Below are positions 23,237-33,949 of a stretch of DNA of 41,822 nt, piece by piece. Numbering within the stretch: position 1 is the first letter of the stretch; the number at the start of each line of letters is the position of its first letter. The DNA comes from Aestuariivirga sp. Its GTDB lineage: Bacteria > Pseudomonadota > Alphaproteobacteria > Rhizobiales > Aestuariivirgaceae. The DNA lies in the NCBI RefSeq assembly GCF_020252395.1, contig NZ_JADCDB010000037.1, forward strand, positions 1 to 41,822, given 5' to 3'. The notes under the pieces were generated by a model that saw only the letters and a list, made by a program, of their open reading frames with translations, made no database searches and was not told where the DNA came from. The position numbers and the translations under genes were made by a program.

Positions 23237-23437
23237 TCCACCCGGCGACACCCGCGCTGTCCGGGTTCCCGCATCGCATAAGGGGCAGAGGCGCGCCCCA
23301 ACCCTCCGCGCCCAATTTGTCGATCGGCAACCACACTGCCGCCATGGCGTTGCACCCTGTGCAAACTCACCCGGGGACTTGCCAGACGCCTGTTGCGATG
23401 CTACTTATCTCCTACCGATTTTCTAGGCATTATAGAG

Positions 23438-23629
23438 ATGTCCCTCGCCGACCGTATCAGCAGTGCCGTCCGGAGGTTCCAGCAGCGCTGGGACCGAATG
23501 GCGGATCGCACCTTCGGCAAGCCTCCCGCCGTTCATGACGAAATGGCGCGCGGCGAATTTATCTCGGCCTTCATCAGCGAGAGCGGCCGCGCCTTCCCCC
23601 GGGCCGGCGAGAATGGCCGGAGAGGCTGA
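23438..23629 (+). CDS. Small hypothetical protein (63 residues)
   Basis: A possible short gene with a charged, helix-prone N-terminal half (SLADRISSAVRRFQQRWDRM) and a neutral tail. I do not recognise it. ATAGAG lies just before the ATG. Codon use resembles the neighbours, but the frame is short and no family supports it. It ends four bases before the stop of the convergent DUF2721 gene. The 200 bases between the mipA-like gene and this frame show no other feature. Confidence 0.4.
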   Translation: MSLADRISSAVRRFQQRWDRMADRTFGKPPAVHDEMARGEFISAFISESGRAFPRAGENGRRG

Positions 23630-23633
23630 TCCG

Positions 23634-24062
23634 TCATAACGGGTCGAATTCGTTCAGTCCGATCCGCACCTCGGCTGCGAACAGCACCAGCGCTGCGCAC
23701 AGCAACAGCATGGAAACGCTGAACAGCAGGGCTGTTCCCCACATGTGCTCGCGGTGCAGCAGCGCCGCGCCAAAGGCCACGATGATCAGCAGCGCCCCCG
23801 CCACGCCGCTGGCGATCGAGAACAGCAGCGAACGCTGCAGCAGCAGCACCCGGCGCCGCAGCCGCGGCAGGTCCTGCTTGAGGCGCGATTTGGAATGTCC
23901 GTCCGGCGGCAGGTCATTGATGAAGCGCATCCGCTCGATGACGTCATTCATCCTGCCGGCAAGGATCGACACGAAACTCGCCACCGCCCCAAGCAGGAAT
24001 GCTGGCGCCACCACCTGCGATATGATCTGGGAGAGCTGTTCGATCGAGGGAACGAAATCCAT
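23634..24062 (-). CDS. DUF2721-family membrane protein
   Basis: A 142-residue inner-membrane protein matching the DUF2721 pattern: QIISQVVAPAFLLGAVASF with LAGRMNDVIERMRFIND, a charged segment, then two further membrane helices (about 88-111 and 118-136). It has three helices in all. Function is unknown. The ATG at 24062 has AGGAGT eight bases before it, which decides the start over a longer frame opening at 24095. Confidence 0.8.
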   Translation of the reverse strand: MDFVPSIEQLSQIISQVVAPAFLLGAVASFVSILAGRMNDVIERMRFINDLPPDGHSKSRLKQDLPRLRRRVLLLQRSLLFSIASGVAGALLIIVAFGAALLHREHMWGTALLFSVSMLLLCAALVLFAAEVRIGLNEFDPL

Positions 24063-24215
24063 AGCTGACTCCTGTGATGCGCAAGTAATTATCACAGGCT
24101 GTCCGCCAAAGGCTAATCGGCGATCTCGAAACAGTGCTAGGACTCGGATGCCGCAGCGCCGCGCGGGTGCGTTGAGCGCGCTTCGCGGTGAACCGCAATC
24201 GAGTTGGAGACTGCA

Positions 24216-25004
24216 ATGATCTGCTCACGCACACCGCGCCGGCCCGGCCTCGCCGTGGTCACCGCCATGGCGGCCATGTGGGGCGCCCTTCCCGCCCATG
24301 CCGACGCCACCGCCGGCATCAAGGACCTGGTCAAGAGCATGACCGATTTCGTCGCCGCCCAGAAGTCGATCTCCTTCGACATGGAAACGGACCTCGAGAT
24401 CGTCACCACCCAGGGCCAGCGCCTGTCGCTCGCCAGTTCCGGCGCCATCGACCTGAGCCGGCCTGACAAGATCCGCGTCGAGCGCAAGGGCGGCTTCGCA
24501 GACGTGGCCGCCGTCTATGACGGCAAGACGCTGAGTATCCTGGGCAGGAACCTGAACCTCTATGCCCAGGTCCCCATTGCCGGCGATCTCGACCACCTGA
24601 TCGACGAGCTGCGCGACAAGTATGCCCGGCCGCTGCCCGCCGCCGACCTGCTGAAGAGCGACTCCTACAGCCAGATCATGACCGGGGCCACCGGCATTGC
24701 CTATCTGGGCGCCGGCGTCATTCTCGGCCAGATGTGCGACCACGTTGCCATGCGCAACGACGACGTGGACCTGCAGATCTGGATCGCCCAGGGCGACAAG
24801 CCCTATCCCTGCCGCTACACCATCACCAGCCACGCCATTCCCGGACAGCCGCAGTATTCGGTCGAGATCTGGAACTGGAAGTCCAGCCCCGAGCCGGGCA
24901 ACGCCGATTTTTCCTTCACGCCGCCCGCCGGCGCCCAGGCCGTGGAACCCGCCAAGCTCGCCGACACCGACGAGCTTCCCGCGCATCTCGCCCGCAAGAA
25001 CTGA
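24216..25004 (+). CDS. DUF2092-family exported protein
   Basis: A 262-residue protein with a signal peptide (cleavage after PAHA, about residue 27). The body has DFVAAQKSISFDMETDLEIV, DLSRPDKIRVERKGGFADVA and YDGKTLSI, the pattern of DUF2092 proteins, which are predicted to have a LolA-like periplasmic fold. No enzyme motif is seen. Two cysteines (MCDHVAM and PYPCRY) could form a disulphide. A TTG at 24204 opens the frame earlier, but ATG 24216 with GGAG six bases before is the better start. The tiny exported gene 16 bases downstream is probably co-transcribed. Confidence 0.82.
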   Translation: MICSRTPRRPGLAVVTAMAAMWGALPAHADATAGIKDLVKSMTDFVAAQKSISFDMETDLEIVTTQGQRLSLASSGAIDLSRPDKIRVERKGGFADVAAVYDGKTLSILGRNLNLYAQVPIAGDLDHLIDELRDKYARPLPAADLLKSDSYSQIMTGATGIAYLGAGVILGQMCDHVAMRNDDVDLQIWIAQGDKPYPCRYTITSHAIPGQPQYSVEIWNWKSSPEPGNADFSFTPPAGAQAVEPAKLADTDELPAHLARKN

Positions 25005-25020
25005 CAGCATGAGGATCACC

Positions 25021-25227
25021 ATGATCAAGCGGATCGGCCTTCTGGCCTTCACCACGCTCGCCCTTGGCTTCGCCATCGAACTCGGCGGCCAGGCCCTCGC
25101 CCCCGGCAAGCTCGGCATCGTCACGCAGGCCCAGGCCATCATCGGCAGGCCCCTCACCCCGGTGAGCGTCGCCGGCGTCGCCCGCCGCACGGTGCGCCGC
25201 TGCGCGGTGGGGGTCTATTACTGCTGA
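25021..25227 (+). CDS. Tiny exported protein next to the DUF2092 gene
   Basis: A 68-residue protein with a Lys/Arg start and a hydrophobic stretch (IGLLAFTTLALGFAIEL) typical of a signal peptide or anchor. The remainder is Arg-rich and ends in CAVGVYYC, with two cysteines. GRPLTPVSVAGVARRT resembles small uncharacterised proteins I have seen beside DUF2092 genes, but I cannot name a family. GAGGA lies before the ATG at 25021, favouring it over the ATG at 25009. Likely in one transcript with the preceding gene. Confidence 0.65.
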   Translation: MIKRIGLLAFTTLALGFAIELGGQALAPGKLGIVTQAQAIIGRPLTPVSVAGVARRTVRRCAVGVYYC

Positions 25228-25271
25228 GATAACACACCAGAGGCACCGCCCGCCGTTAATTGCGGGAAACG

Positions 25272-25347
25272 TGGTGGGCGATGAGAGACTCGAACTCCCG
25301 GCATCTTCGGTGTAAACGAAGCGCTCTACCAACTGAGCTAATCGCCC
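25272..25347 (-). tRNA. tRNA-Val (TAC)
   Basis: Full cloverleaf on the minus strand. The acceptor stem is GGGCGAT with ATCGCCC, the D arm GCTCAGTTGGTAGAGC, the anticodon stem-loop CTTCG-TTTACAC-CGAAG (anticodon TAC) and the T arm GAGTTCGAGTC. ACCA is encoded at the 3' end. Confidence 0.97.
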
Positions 25348-25392
25348 GCCCGGACGCAGGCTTAGCGCCCGGGATCAACACAATCAAGCCGA

Positions 25393-25429
25393 ACAAAAAC
25401 CCCGTGCGAGTTCTGAGGGCGCACGGGGC
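25393..25429 (-). terminator. Orphan Rho-independent terminator between lon and tRNA-Val
   Basis: On the minus strand CCCCGTGC and GCACGGGG pair around a 13-base loop and are followed by TTTTTGTT, a textbook terminator. It lies about 215 bases after the lon stop and beyond lon's own terminator, so it ends a transcript starting in 25430-25590, where I find no gene. Confidence 0.7.
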
Positions 25430-25591
25430 CGATGTGATTTGAGTGGTTTCAGAAACTAGCTCTGCGCTGGTCCGTCTCCTCGCTGAGTTGCCACGCCCGA
25501 AACGCATTACGGGGTCCATGTGCCGGTGATTCGGGGCGAATTTCAAGTTTTCGCAGCGGCGGGAGAGGCTCCTGCCTGATCTTGCGGCAGA

Positions 25592-25621
25592 AACGGAAAG
25601 GGCCGCCCCGAAGGGCGGCCC
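25592..25621 (-). terminator. lon terminator
   Basis: A perfect 9-bp stem (GGGCCGCCC with GGGCGGCCC) closes a TTCG tetraloop on the minus strand, followed by TTTCCGTTT. It lies 25 bases after the lon stop. Confidence 0.8.
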
Positions 25622-25645
25622 AGATGCCGTTTTGCGGAGGTTCGA

Positions 25646-28066
<2,421 letters not shown>

Positions 28067-28220
28067 ACTGCTTCCTTTCATAGGCCGCCTCTGAGCCTGG
28101 CGCGGGAATGCCGCCAGACGAGGGTGCCCGGATTCTGGGCCGGCGGGCCACAAACCGGTTGAGTCTCATGCGCATGATACGCACAAATTCCCCGGAAGAG
28201 CAGCCTCAGCGTCGCGGGAG

Positions 28221-28248
28221 ATGTGGAGAGCGCATGAGGAAATTTCAA
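28221..28248 (-). promoter_or_regulatory. Possible heat-shock-type promoter of lon
   Basis: The minus strand reads TTGAAA at 28248-28243 and CCACAT at 28226-28221 with 16 bases between, loosely like the alphaproteobacterial RpoH pattern (CTTGAA and CCCCAT-like boxes). It would give a leader of about 150 bases. The match is partial. Confidence 0.25.
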
Positions 28249-28304
28249 TGCACCCGGTTGCCGTCTTTTCGCGCTCCTCCAGCGGCAAGAGGACCCTTGA
28301 CGCG

Positions 28305-28332
28305 AAAAGGCCGGGCCTAAACCCCGGCCTTT
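28305..28332 (-). terminator. clpX terminator
   Basis: A perfect 10-bp stem (AAAGGCCGGG with CCCGGCCTTT) with a seven-base loop, running into TTTTC on the minus strand, 22 bases after the clpX stop. It separates clpX from lon, so lon needs its own promoter. Confidence 0.8.
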
Positions 28333-28354
28333 CCAATCGCTTGCGCAGTCGGTA

Positions 28355-29623
28355 TCAGGCTGAAACCGTGGCCTTGCCCGACTGCTTGTCGGCGTAGATG
28401 AGGAGCGGCTTGGCCGTTCCCTCCACCACGTCCTTCGAAATCACAACTTCCTCGACGCCCGACATGGCGGGTAAGTCGAACATGGTTTCGAGCAGGATCG
28501 ACTCCATGATGGAGCGAAGCCCGCGCGCGCCCGTCTTGCGCTCTATGGCGCGCCGGGCAATCGCGCCCAGCGCCTCCTCGGGGAAGTTCAGCTTCACGCC
28601 CTCCATTTCGAACAAGCGCTGATACTGCTTCACCAGCGCGTTCTTGGGCTCGACCAGGATCTGCACGAGTGCGGCTTCGTCGAGGTCCTCGAGCGTCGCC
28701 ACGACGGGCAGGCGGCCGACGAATTCGGGGATAAGGCCGAACTTCAGGAGGTCCTCCGGCTCCAGCTCGCGCAGCACCGCACCCGTGCGGCGGTCCTCGT
28801 TGGAGCGGATTTCCGCGCCGAAGCCCAGGCCCGAACCCTTGGAGCGCTGATTGATGATGCGCTCGAGCCCGGCGAAGGCGCCGCCGCAGATGAACAGGAT
28901 GTTGGTGGTGTCCACCTGCAGGAATTCCTGCTGCGGATGCTTGCGGCCGCCCTGCGGCGGCACGGAGGCGACCGTGCCTTCCATGATCTTCAGGAGCGCC
29001 TGCTGGACGCCCTCGCCCGACACGTCGCGCGTGATAGACGGGTTGTCCGACTTGCGGCTGATCTTGTCGACCTCGTCGATATAGACGATGCCGCGCTGGG
29101 CGCGCTCGACATTGTAATCGGCGGCCTGCAGCAGCTTGAGAATGATGTTCTCGACGTCCTCGCCCACATAGCCCGCTTCGGTCAGGGTCGTGGCGTCCGC
29201 CATGGTGAAGGGAACGTCCAGGATGCGGGCCAGCGTCTGGGCCAGCAGCGTCTTGCCGGAGCCCGTGGGGCCGACCAGCAGAATGTTCGACTTCGCCAGT
29301 TCCACGTCGTTGTTCTTCTGGGCGTGGTTCAGGCGCTTGTAGTGATTGTGCACCGCGACCGAGAGCACCTTCTTGGCGTGCTCCTGGCCGATAACGTAAT
29401 CGTCCAGAACTTTCCGGATCTCGTGCGGGGTGGGCACGCCGTCCTTGGATTTCGCCAGCGAGGTCTTGTTCTCCTCGCGGATGATGTCCATGCACAGCTC
29501 GACGCATTCATCGCAGATGAACACGGTCGGGCCCGCAATCAGCTTGCGGACCTCATGCTGGCTCTTGCCGCAGAAGGAGCAGTACAAGGTGTTCTTGCTG
29601 TCGCTCCCCGTTGCTTTACTCAT
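28355..29623 (-). CDS. clpX: ATP-dependent Clp protease ATP-binding subunit ClpX
   Basis: A 422-residue AAA+ unfoldase that feeds tagged or native substrates to ClpP. The N-terminal zinc-binding domain has C15, C18, C37 and C40. Walker A is GPTGSGKT (118-125), and YIDEVDKI gives Walker B. The family's [14 protein letters not shown] follows Walker A. The frame opens earlier, but ATG 29623 with AAGGAG before it is decisive. It lies 194 bases after clpP with a candidate promoter between. Confidence 0.97.
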   Translation of the reverse strand: MSKATGSDSKNTLYCSFCGKSQHEVRKLIAGPTVFICDECVELCMDIIREENKTSLAKSKDGVPTPHEIRKVLDDYVIGQEHAKKVLSVAVHNHYKRLNHAQKNNDVELAKSNILLVGPTGSGKTLLAQTLARILDVPFTMADATTLTEAGYVGEDVENIILKLLQAADYNVERAQRGIVYIDEVDKISRKSDNPSITRDVSGEGVQQALLKIMEGTVASVPPQGGRKHPQQEFLQVDTTNILFICGGAFAGLERIINQRSKGSGLGFGAEIRSNEDRRTGAVLRELEPEDLLKFGLIPEFVGRLPVVATLEDLDEAALVQILVEPKNALVKQYQRLFEMEGVKLNFPEEALGAIARRAIERKTGARGLRSIMESILLETMFDLPAMSGVEEVVISKDVVEGTAKPLLIYADKQSGKATVSA

Positions 29624-29733
29624 TCCATCTCCTTGGACATGTGCTGCGCGATACACACGCAGTCTCTGACAAGACTTCACCGCCATTGCCGCAGTTACAT
29701 CGCGGGGGCCCGGCACACCGGTTCAGGACGGCA

Positions 29734-29762
29734 ATTCAGCATGGTCGGGCCGGGTTAATCAA
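29734..29762 (-). promoter_or_regulatory. Candidate clpX promoter
   Basis: TTGATT at 29762-29757 and CTGAAT at 29739-29734 on the minus strand are 17 bases apart, about 110 bases before the clpX ATG. The -35 box is one arm of a small inverted repeat (AATCAA-N3-TTGATT). Plausible by spacing only. Confidence 0.3.
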
Positions 29763-29817
29763 GAATTGATTGTCCGGCACGCCCCACCGGCGCAATGTCT
29801 GGTGGAAAACGATAGGT

Positions 29818-30450
29818 TTACTTCCCTTCGGCGGGGGCGGCGCGTTTCTCGATCACCTTGTCGATGAGGCCGAAGGCGAGGGCGGCTTCCGAGGTGAAAA
29901 AGTTATCGCGCTCAAGGGCTTCCTCGATGGTCCGGTAGTCGCGGCCGGTGTGATGGACGTAGATTTCGTTCAGCCGGCGCTTCAGGCTCTCGACTTCCTT
30001 GGCATGGATCAGGATGTCGGTCACCTGGCCCTGATAACCGCCCGAAGGCTGGTGAACCATGATGCGGGCATTGGGAAGGGCGAAGCGCAATCCCTTCTCG
30101 CCCGCCGTCAGCAGAAGGGAGCCCATGGACGCCGCCTGCCCCATGACCGTGGTGGAAACCGGGCAGCGGATGAACTGCATGGTGTCGTAGATCGACAGGC
30201 CGGAGGTGACGACACCGCCCGGGCTGTTGATATACATGGAGATTTCCTTCTTCGGGTTTTCCGCCTCGAGGAACAGAAGCTGCATGCAGATGGAAGCCGC
30301 GACAGTGTCGTCGATGGCCCCGGTGATGAAGATGATGCGCTCGCGCAGCAGGCGGGACGGCAGGTCATACACGCGCTCGCCCCGGCTCTCCTGCTGGATG
30401 ACGGAGGGCCAGAAGGCGCCGGTGGTCAGGAATTCGACGGGATCGCGCAT
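29818..30450 (-). CDS. clpP: ATP-dependent Clp protease proteolytic subunit ClpP
   Basis: A 210-residue serine peptidase that forms the tetradecameric proteolytic barrel used by ClpX (and ClpA). The catalytic triad is Ser108 ([10 protein letters not shown]), His133 ([10 protein letters not shown]) and Asp182 (ERDNFF). [19 protein letters not shown] is typical. The ATG at 30450 has AGGA six bases before it. In related genomes tig lies directly upstream; here about 2 kb of inserted or rearranged DNA separates them, so clpP's original promoter context may have changed. Confidence 0.97.
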   Translation of the reverse strand: MRDPVEFLTTGAFWPSVIQQESRGERVYDLPSRLLRERIIFITGAIDDTVAASICMQLLFLEAENPKKEISMYINSPGGVVTSGLSIYDTMQFIRCPVSTTVMGQAASMGSLLLTAGEKGLRFALPNARIMVHQPSGGYQGQVTDILIHAKEVESLKRRLNEIYVHHTGRDYRTIEEALERDNFFTSEAALAFGLIDKVIEKRAAPAEGK

Positions 30451-30596
30451 GGAGGTCCTTCGGATGAATCGGGTTATTTGCCGATCCTTAGATAGGTGAG
30501 CCTGCGGGAGGATGGAAGAGGTATTCCCGGCACGTGTCTTGCCGGCCGGTCATGCCATGGCCGGGCGCCAGCAACGTGTCATGCCAGCGCATGTTC

Positions 30597-30620
30597 CGAT
30601 GAGATGGAATCATCTCATCG
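30597..30620. repeat. 24-base perfect palindrome upstream of clpP
   Basis: CGATGAGATG and CATCTCATCG flank four bases, a perfect 10-bp inverted repeat, followed by AAAAGAAAATGCG. On the minus strand this reads as a CGCATTTTCTTTTC lead into the palindrome. It resembles short palindromic intergenic elements scattered in Hyphomicrobiales chromosomes, but I cannot check copy number. It is part of the 380-base gene-free stretch between clpP and the transposase. Confidence 0.55.
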
Positions 30621-30645
30621 AAAAGAAAATGCGACAGAGTCGAAA

Positions 30646-30702
30646 GCTGGCGCAACTTTACGCCCTCAAGTGCGGATGCACTTGAGGGCCCGTTGCGCTA
30701 GC
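30646..30702. repeat. 57-base REP-like nested palindrome
   Basis: An inner perfect 12-bp inverted repeat (GCCCTCAAGTGC/GCACTTGAGGGC, 30662-30689, loop GGAT) is enclosed by outer arms GCTGGCGCAAC (30646-30656) and GTTGCGCTAGC (30692-30702), which pair at 10 of 11 positions. There is no T-run on either side, so it is not an ordinary terminator. It could be a REP-type element, a cruciform or a structured RNA segment in the clpP leader. Confidence 0.55.
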
Positions 30703-30777
30703 AGGCTGGCATCCAGCTTCCCTTTTCCAAAGCTTAACCCCGGCTTCCGTGCAGCGTCCCAGACGGTTGGATTGACA

Positions 30778-30801
30778 GTCCGGGGGTGATGCGAAGGGGA
30801 A
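30778..30801. repeat. 24-bp direct repeat, left copy
   Basis: Identical over all 24 bases to 32444-32467 in the same orientation. In the right copy these bases are one arm and flank of the tig terminator. In this left copy the other terminator arm is absent. Together the copies bracket the IS256-family element and about 350 bases of other DNA. Confidence 0.85.
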
Positions 30802-30802
30802 G

Positions 30803-32120
30803 GGTAGTGTCCAGATTCTTTCGCACATTTTTTCAAGCGACGGCGGCTTCGGTTGGGTTTTCGTCGGCCTGAAACAGTGGCCGCATGTTCATGTAGCGCT
30901 TCGTTGACCACTGGGTTCCCGCAATGTGCCGCAGACGGGCTGCCGCAAGGTTGAGGCAGGACTGACCATTTGGGAATGCGCCAACCACGCGTGTCCGGCG
31001 CCGGATCTCCCGCATGATGCGCTCCAGCGGATTGTTGGTCCTGATCTTCTGCCAGTGGATGTCAGGGAAGGCGTAATAGCTCAGGGTCTCGTGCACCGAT
31101 TGCTCGACGAGATCAGCAGCCTTGCCCATCTTCAAAAGCCGGAGTTCGGCAATGATGGCCCTCGCCTTCTCATCGGCTGACGTACGGCTCTCCTGGGCAT
31201 GGATCGCCTTGAGCATGTGGCTCACGTCCCGCACCCGGGTTGCCGGAACATGGCTGAATACATTGTGGTAGAAATGAACCATGCACCGCTGCCACCGGGC
31301 GTCTGGCAGATACTCGGCTGCACTTTCCACGAGGCCACGGCAGGCGTCCGAGATGATCAGCCTGACGCCGTTGAGGCCGCGCTCGACCAGGTGGCGGAGG
31401 AACGCGGACCAGCCGGACTTGTCCTCCTTGGCTCCCTCACAGATCCCCAGAATCTCCCGGAAACCCTCGGTATTGACCGCACTTGCCACGAGCAGGGAGA
31501 CATTACGAACCTCGCCCGCCCAGCTGCGCTTCATCACGATCCCGTCGAGGTAGAGATAGGGATGCTCCCCCGTGATGGCACGGTTCCGCCAGGCCTCGAT
31601 CTTGGCGTAGATCTTCTTGTTCAGGTTCGAGACCGTGGCGGGGCTCACACGCGTACCCCACAGCGCCTCTGTAATGTCCTCCACGCGCCTGACAGACACA
31701 CCGGCCAGGTACATCTCGATCAGCGATTCCTCGACAGATGCCTCTCGGCGCCGGTAGCGCTCAATGATGGCCGTTTCAAAGACCTGCTGGCGCAGTTTCG
31801 GAACCTTCAGCTTCACCTCACCGGCCGAGGTGTGCAGCGTCCGGTCATAGCTGCCGGCCCGGGTATCGACCCGATCAGCGCTGCGCTGGTAGCGCCCAGC
31901 CCCGCACAGCTCGTCTGCCTCGGCATCGAGCATCGCGTTGAGCGTCTCCTCAACCGTTCCACGGACCATCTCGCCCAGGTGGTCGCGGATCCGGGCCTCG
32001 TCGATCTTGATGACTTCCCCCATCGGTCTGCCTTCGTTCTCTTCCTTCATGGCCTCTTTCCTCCTTCAATCTGAAAGAAACCGCCCGTTTTGAAAAGTGC
32101 GAAAGATTCTGTACGTTATC
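30803..32120 (-). mobile_element. IS256-family insertion sequence, apparently complete
   Basis: The element is bounded by imperfect inverted repeats. The left is GGTAGTGTCCAGATTCTTTC from 30803; the right, read inward on the minus strand from 32120, is GATAACGTACAGAATCTTTC. AGA-TCTTTCGCAC is common to both, apart from one base. One full-length transposase gene fills it. No 8-9 base target duplication is visible at the ends, which suggests later rearrangement or that the exact ends are a few bases off. Confidence 0.7.
30833..32050 (-). CDS. IS256-family (mutator) transposase
   Basis: A full-length 405-residue DDE transposase. Catalytic residues are visible in YLYLDGIVMKRSW (first Asp), GVRLIISDACRGL (second Asp) and NNPLERIMREIRRRTRVVG (Glu). 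RWQRCMVHFYHN is the family's middle signature. AGGAGG lies before the ATG at 32050; an ATG nine codons later is an alternative. No stop or frameshift is seen, so it may be active. It belongs to a different subgroup from the remnants at 1-698. It interrupts the usual tig-clpP neighbourhood. Confidence 0.93.
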   Translation of the reverse strand: MKEENEGRPMGEVIKIDEARIRDHLGEMVRGTVEETLNAMLDAEADELCGAGRYQRSADRVDTRAGSYDRTLHTSAGEVKLKVPKLRQQVFETAIIERYRRREASVEESLIEMYLAGVSVRRVEDITEALWGTRVSPATVSNLNKKIYAKIEAWRNRAITGEHPYLYLDGIVMKRSWAGEVRNVSLLVASAVNTEGFREILGICEGAKEDKSGWSAFLRHLVERGLNGVRLIISDACRGLVESAAEYLPDARWQRCMVHFYHNVFSHVPATRVRDVSHMLKAIHAQESRTSADEKARAIIAELRLLKMGKAADLVEQSVHETLSYYAFPDIHWQKIRTNNPLERIMREIRRRTRVVGAFPNGQSCLNLAAARLRHIAGTQWSTKRYMNMRPLFQADENPTEAAVA

Positions 32121-32425
32121 CATCGGTTGTCTCCCCTGACGTTATTGGCTTCGGGCGTTGTGGCGCAAGTTAGCTGTCAATCGTTATATATAAAAACGTG
32201 CGGGACACAATACCAAGCAGCGCGCAGTTGGTTTCATGCTCCCGCACAAGTTGCGTTGGCCAAAGCCGGTTGCGGTCTGCGTCACTCATTCAGGAGCAAG
32301 CATAGCTCCCGCGGCCCGCGCGGTCTGTGACGGCCACCGCACTTCACAAGAAAAGCTGGAAAACCGATAGAGCGTGAGCCCGGACGCGCCAGCGCTGCCT
32401 GCCATGACGGCGCGGCAGCGGACAC

Positions 32426-32454
32426 AAAAAACCCCCGGATCACGTCCGGGGGTG
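32426..32454 (-). terminator. tig terminator
   Basis: On the minus strand ACCCCCGGA and TCCGGGGGT pair around a five-base loop and run into TTTTTTG, about 70 bases after the tig stop. The stretch 32121-32425 between it and the IS holds no gene I can support; it includes an A/T-rich spot near 32182-32196. Confidence 0.8.
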
Positions 32455-32467
32455 ATGCGAAGGGGAA
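32444..32467. repeat. 24-bp direct repeat, right copy
   Basis: Second copy of the repeat at 30778-30801. Here it overlaps the upstream arm of the tig terminator, so this is probably the original location and the left copy the duplicate. Confidence 0.85.
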
Positions 32468-32524
32468 CGACTCCCACGGACCCGTGATGCCATGGCCCGG
32501 CCCTCAAGACCCTCGCGGTCCGGC

Positions 32525-33889
32525 TCAGGCCGTTCCGCCCATCCCGTCCTCGTCCTCCACCATCTTCTTCAGTTCTTCACTGGTGACGGTCTTCTCGTCC
32601 ACCCTGGCGGCGGCGACGATGGCGTCGACGACCTTCTGCTCGAAGATGGGTCCACGCAGTTCGATCATCGCTCCGGGATTGCGGCGGTAATAGTCGATGA
32701 CCATCTTCTCCTGTCCGGGGAACTGGCGCATGCGGTTCAGCAGCGCGTTCTGCAACTCCTGCTCGGACACGGTGACACCCTGCGTCTCGCCCATGCGGCC
32801 GAGAACGAGGCCCAGGCGCACGCGGCGTTCGGCGATGGCGCGGTACTCCTTGCGGGCTTCCTCCTCGGTGGTGTTCTCGTCGGCGAAGGACTTGCCGGCG
32901 CGGGTCATCTCGCCCGAGAGCGCGTTCCAGATGTTGTTGAATTCGGCTTCGACCAGCTTCTCCGGCAGTTCGAAGGAATATTCCTTGTCGAGCGCGTCGA
33001 GCACGTCGCGCTTCAGCTTCATGGCGCTCATCTGGGCGAATTCGCCGCCGATGCGCTGCCGCAGTGTGTCGCGCAGCTTGGCCAGGTCCTCGAAGCCCAT
33101 CTTCCTGGCGAAATCATCGTCGACCGGCGCTTCCCCCGGAGCCTCGACCTTGGTCACCCTAGTGGCGAATTCGGCGGGCTTGCCGGCAAGCGTGGCGACA
33201 CTGTAATCGGCCGGGAAAGACACCTTCACGGTAACCTCGTCGCCCGCCCTGGCGCCGGTCAGCTGGTCCTCGAAGCCGGGAATGAACTGGCCCGAGCCGA
33301 TCTCGAGGGCCACGTCCTCGGCCGTGCCGCCGTCGAAGGGCTTGCCGTCGATGGCGCCGGCGAAGCTGATGGTCACGCGGTCGCCCTTTTCGGCGCCGCC
33401 CTGCTTCTCCACGAAGCTCCTGGACTGCGAGGCGAGGCGCTTCAGCGTCTCGTCGATCTGGTCCTCGGCCACTTCGGCCATGTGGCGGATGAGCGGCAGG
33501 CCCGAATGGTCCTTCACCTCGAAATCGGGGATCACTTCCAGCGCCATGGTGAAGGCAAGGTCGCTCTTGCCGTCCATCACGGCGGCGATCTCGGCCTCAT
33601 CCGCCGGCAGCTTCACTTCCGGCTGGTAGGCGGGCTTCAGGTTCTTGTCCTCGAGCAGACGCTTGGAGCGGGAGTCGACGGCGTCCTGCAGCACCTCCGC
33701 CATGGCTGACTTGCCGTAGACGCGCTTCAGATGCGACACCGGCACCTTGCCTGGGCGGAAACCGCGGATGTTGGCGCGCTTCGACATATCGGCCAGCTTG
33801 GCGTTCAGCTCCTTGTCGAGCTCCGCCTGGCCGACCACCACCCTGTACTCGCGCCTGAGGCCGGCGTTCTGCGTCTCGGTAACCTGCAT
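32525..33889 (-). CDS. tig: Trigger factor, ribosome-associated chaperone
   Basis: A 454-residue chaperone and peptidyl-prolyl isomerase that meets nascent chains at the ribosome exit. The ribosome-docking signature GFRPGKVP is at 43-50. The FKBP-type domain is seen in GDRVTISFAGAIDGKPFDGG and GSGQFIPGFEDQL. The C-terminal part is the helical chaperone body. The start at 33889 fits the family; the frame extends to 33991, into the tRNA-Leu region, without meaning. It has its own terminator and follows tRNA-Leu. Confidence 0.96.
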   Translation of the reverse strand: MQVTETQNAGLRREYRVVVGQAELDKELNAKLADMSKRANIRGFRPGKVPVSHLKRVYGKSAMAEVLQDAVDSRSKRLLEDKNLKPAYQPEVKLPADEAEIAAVMDGKSDLAFTMALEVIPDFEVKDHSGLPLIRHMAEVAEDQIDETLKRLASQSRSFVEKQGGAEKGDRVTISFAGAIDGKPFDGGTAEDVALEIGSGQFIPGFEDQLTGARAGDEVTVKVSFPADYSVATLAGKPAEFATRVTKVEAPGEAPVDDDFARKMGFEDLAKLRDTLRQRIGGEFAQMSAMKLKRDVLDALDKEYSFELPEKLVEAEFNNIWNALSGEMTRAGKSFADENTTEEEARKEYRAIAERRVRLGLVLGRMGETQGVTVSEQELQNALLNRMRQFPGQEKMVIDYYRRNPGAMIELRGPIFEQKVVDAIVAAARVDEKTVTSEELKKMVEDEDGMGGTA

Positions 33890-33949
33890 CGTTGTGCTTC
33901 CGTCTGTAAACTCATGGACCCTTGGCTCCGGATCTCCTCGGCTCGCGCG

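Noticed and set aside
22212-23642. 12-base near-palindrome CCGTCATAACGG found at 22212-22223 and again at 23631-23642
   Set aside because: Only two short copies; the second overlaps the stop region of the DUF2721 gene and the spacing has no meaning. Likely chance.
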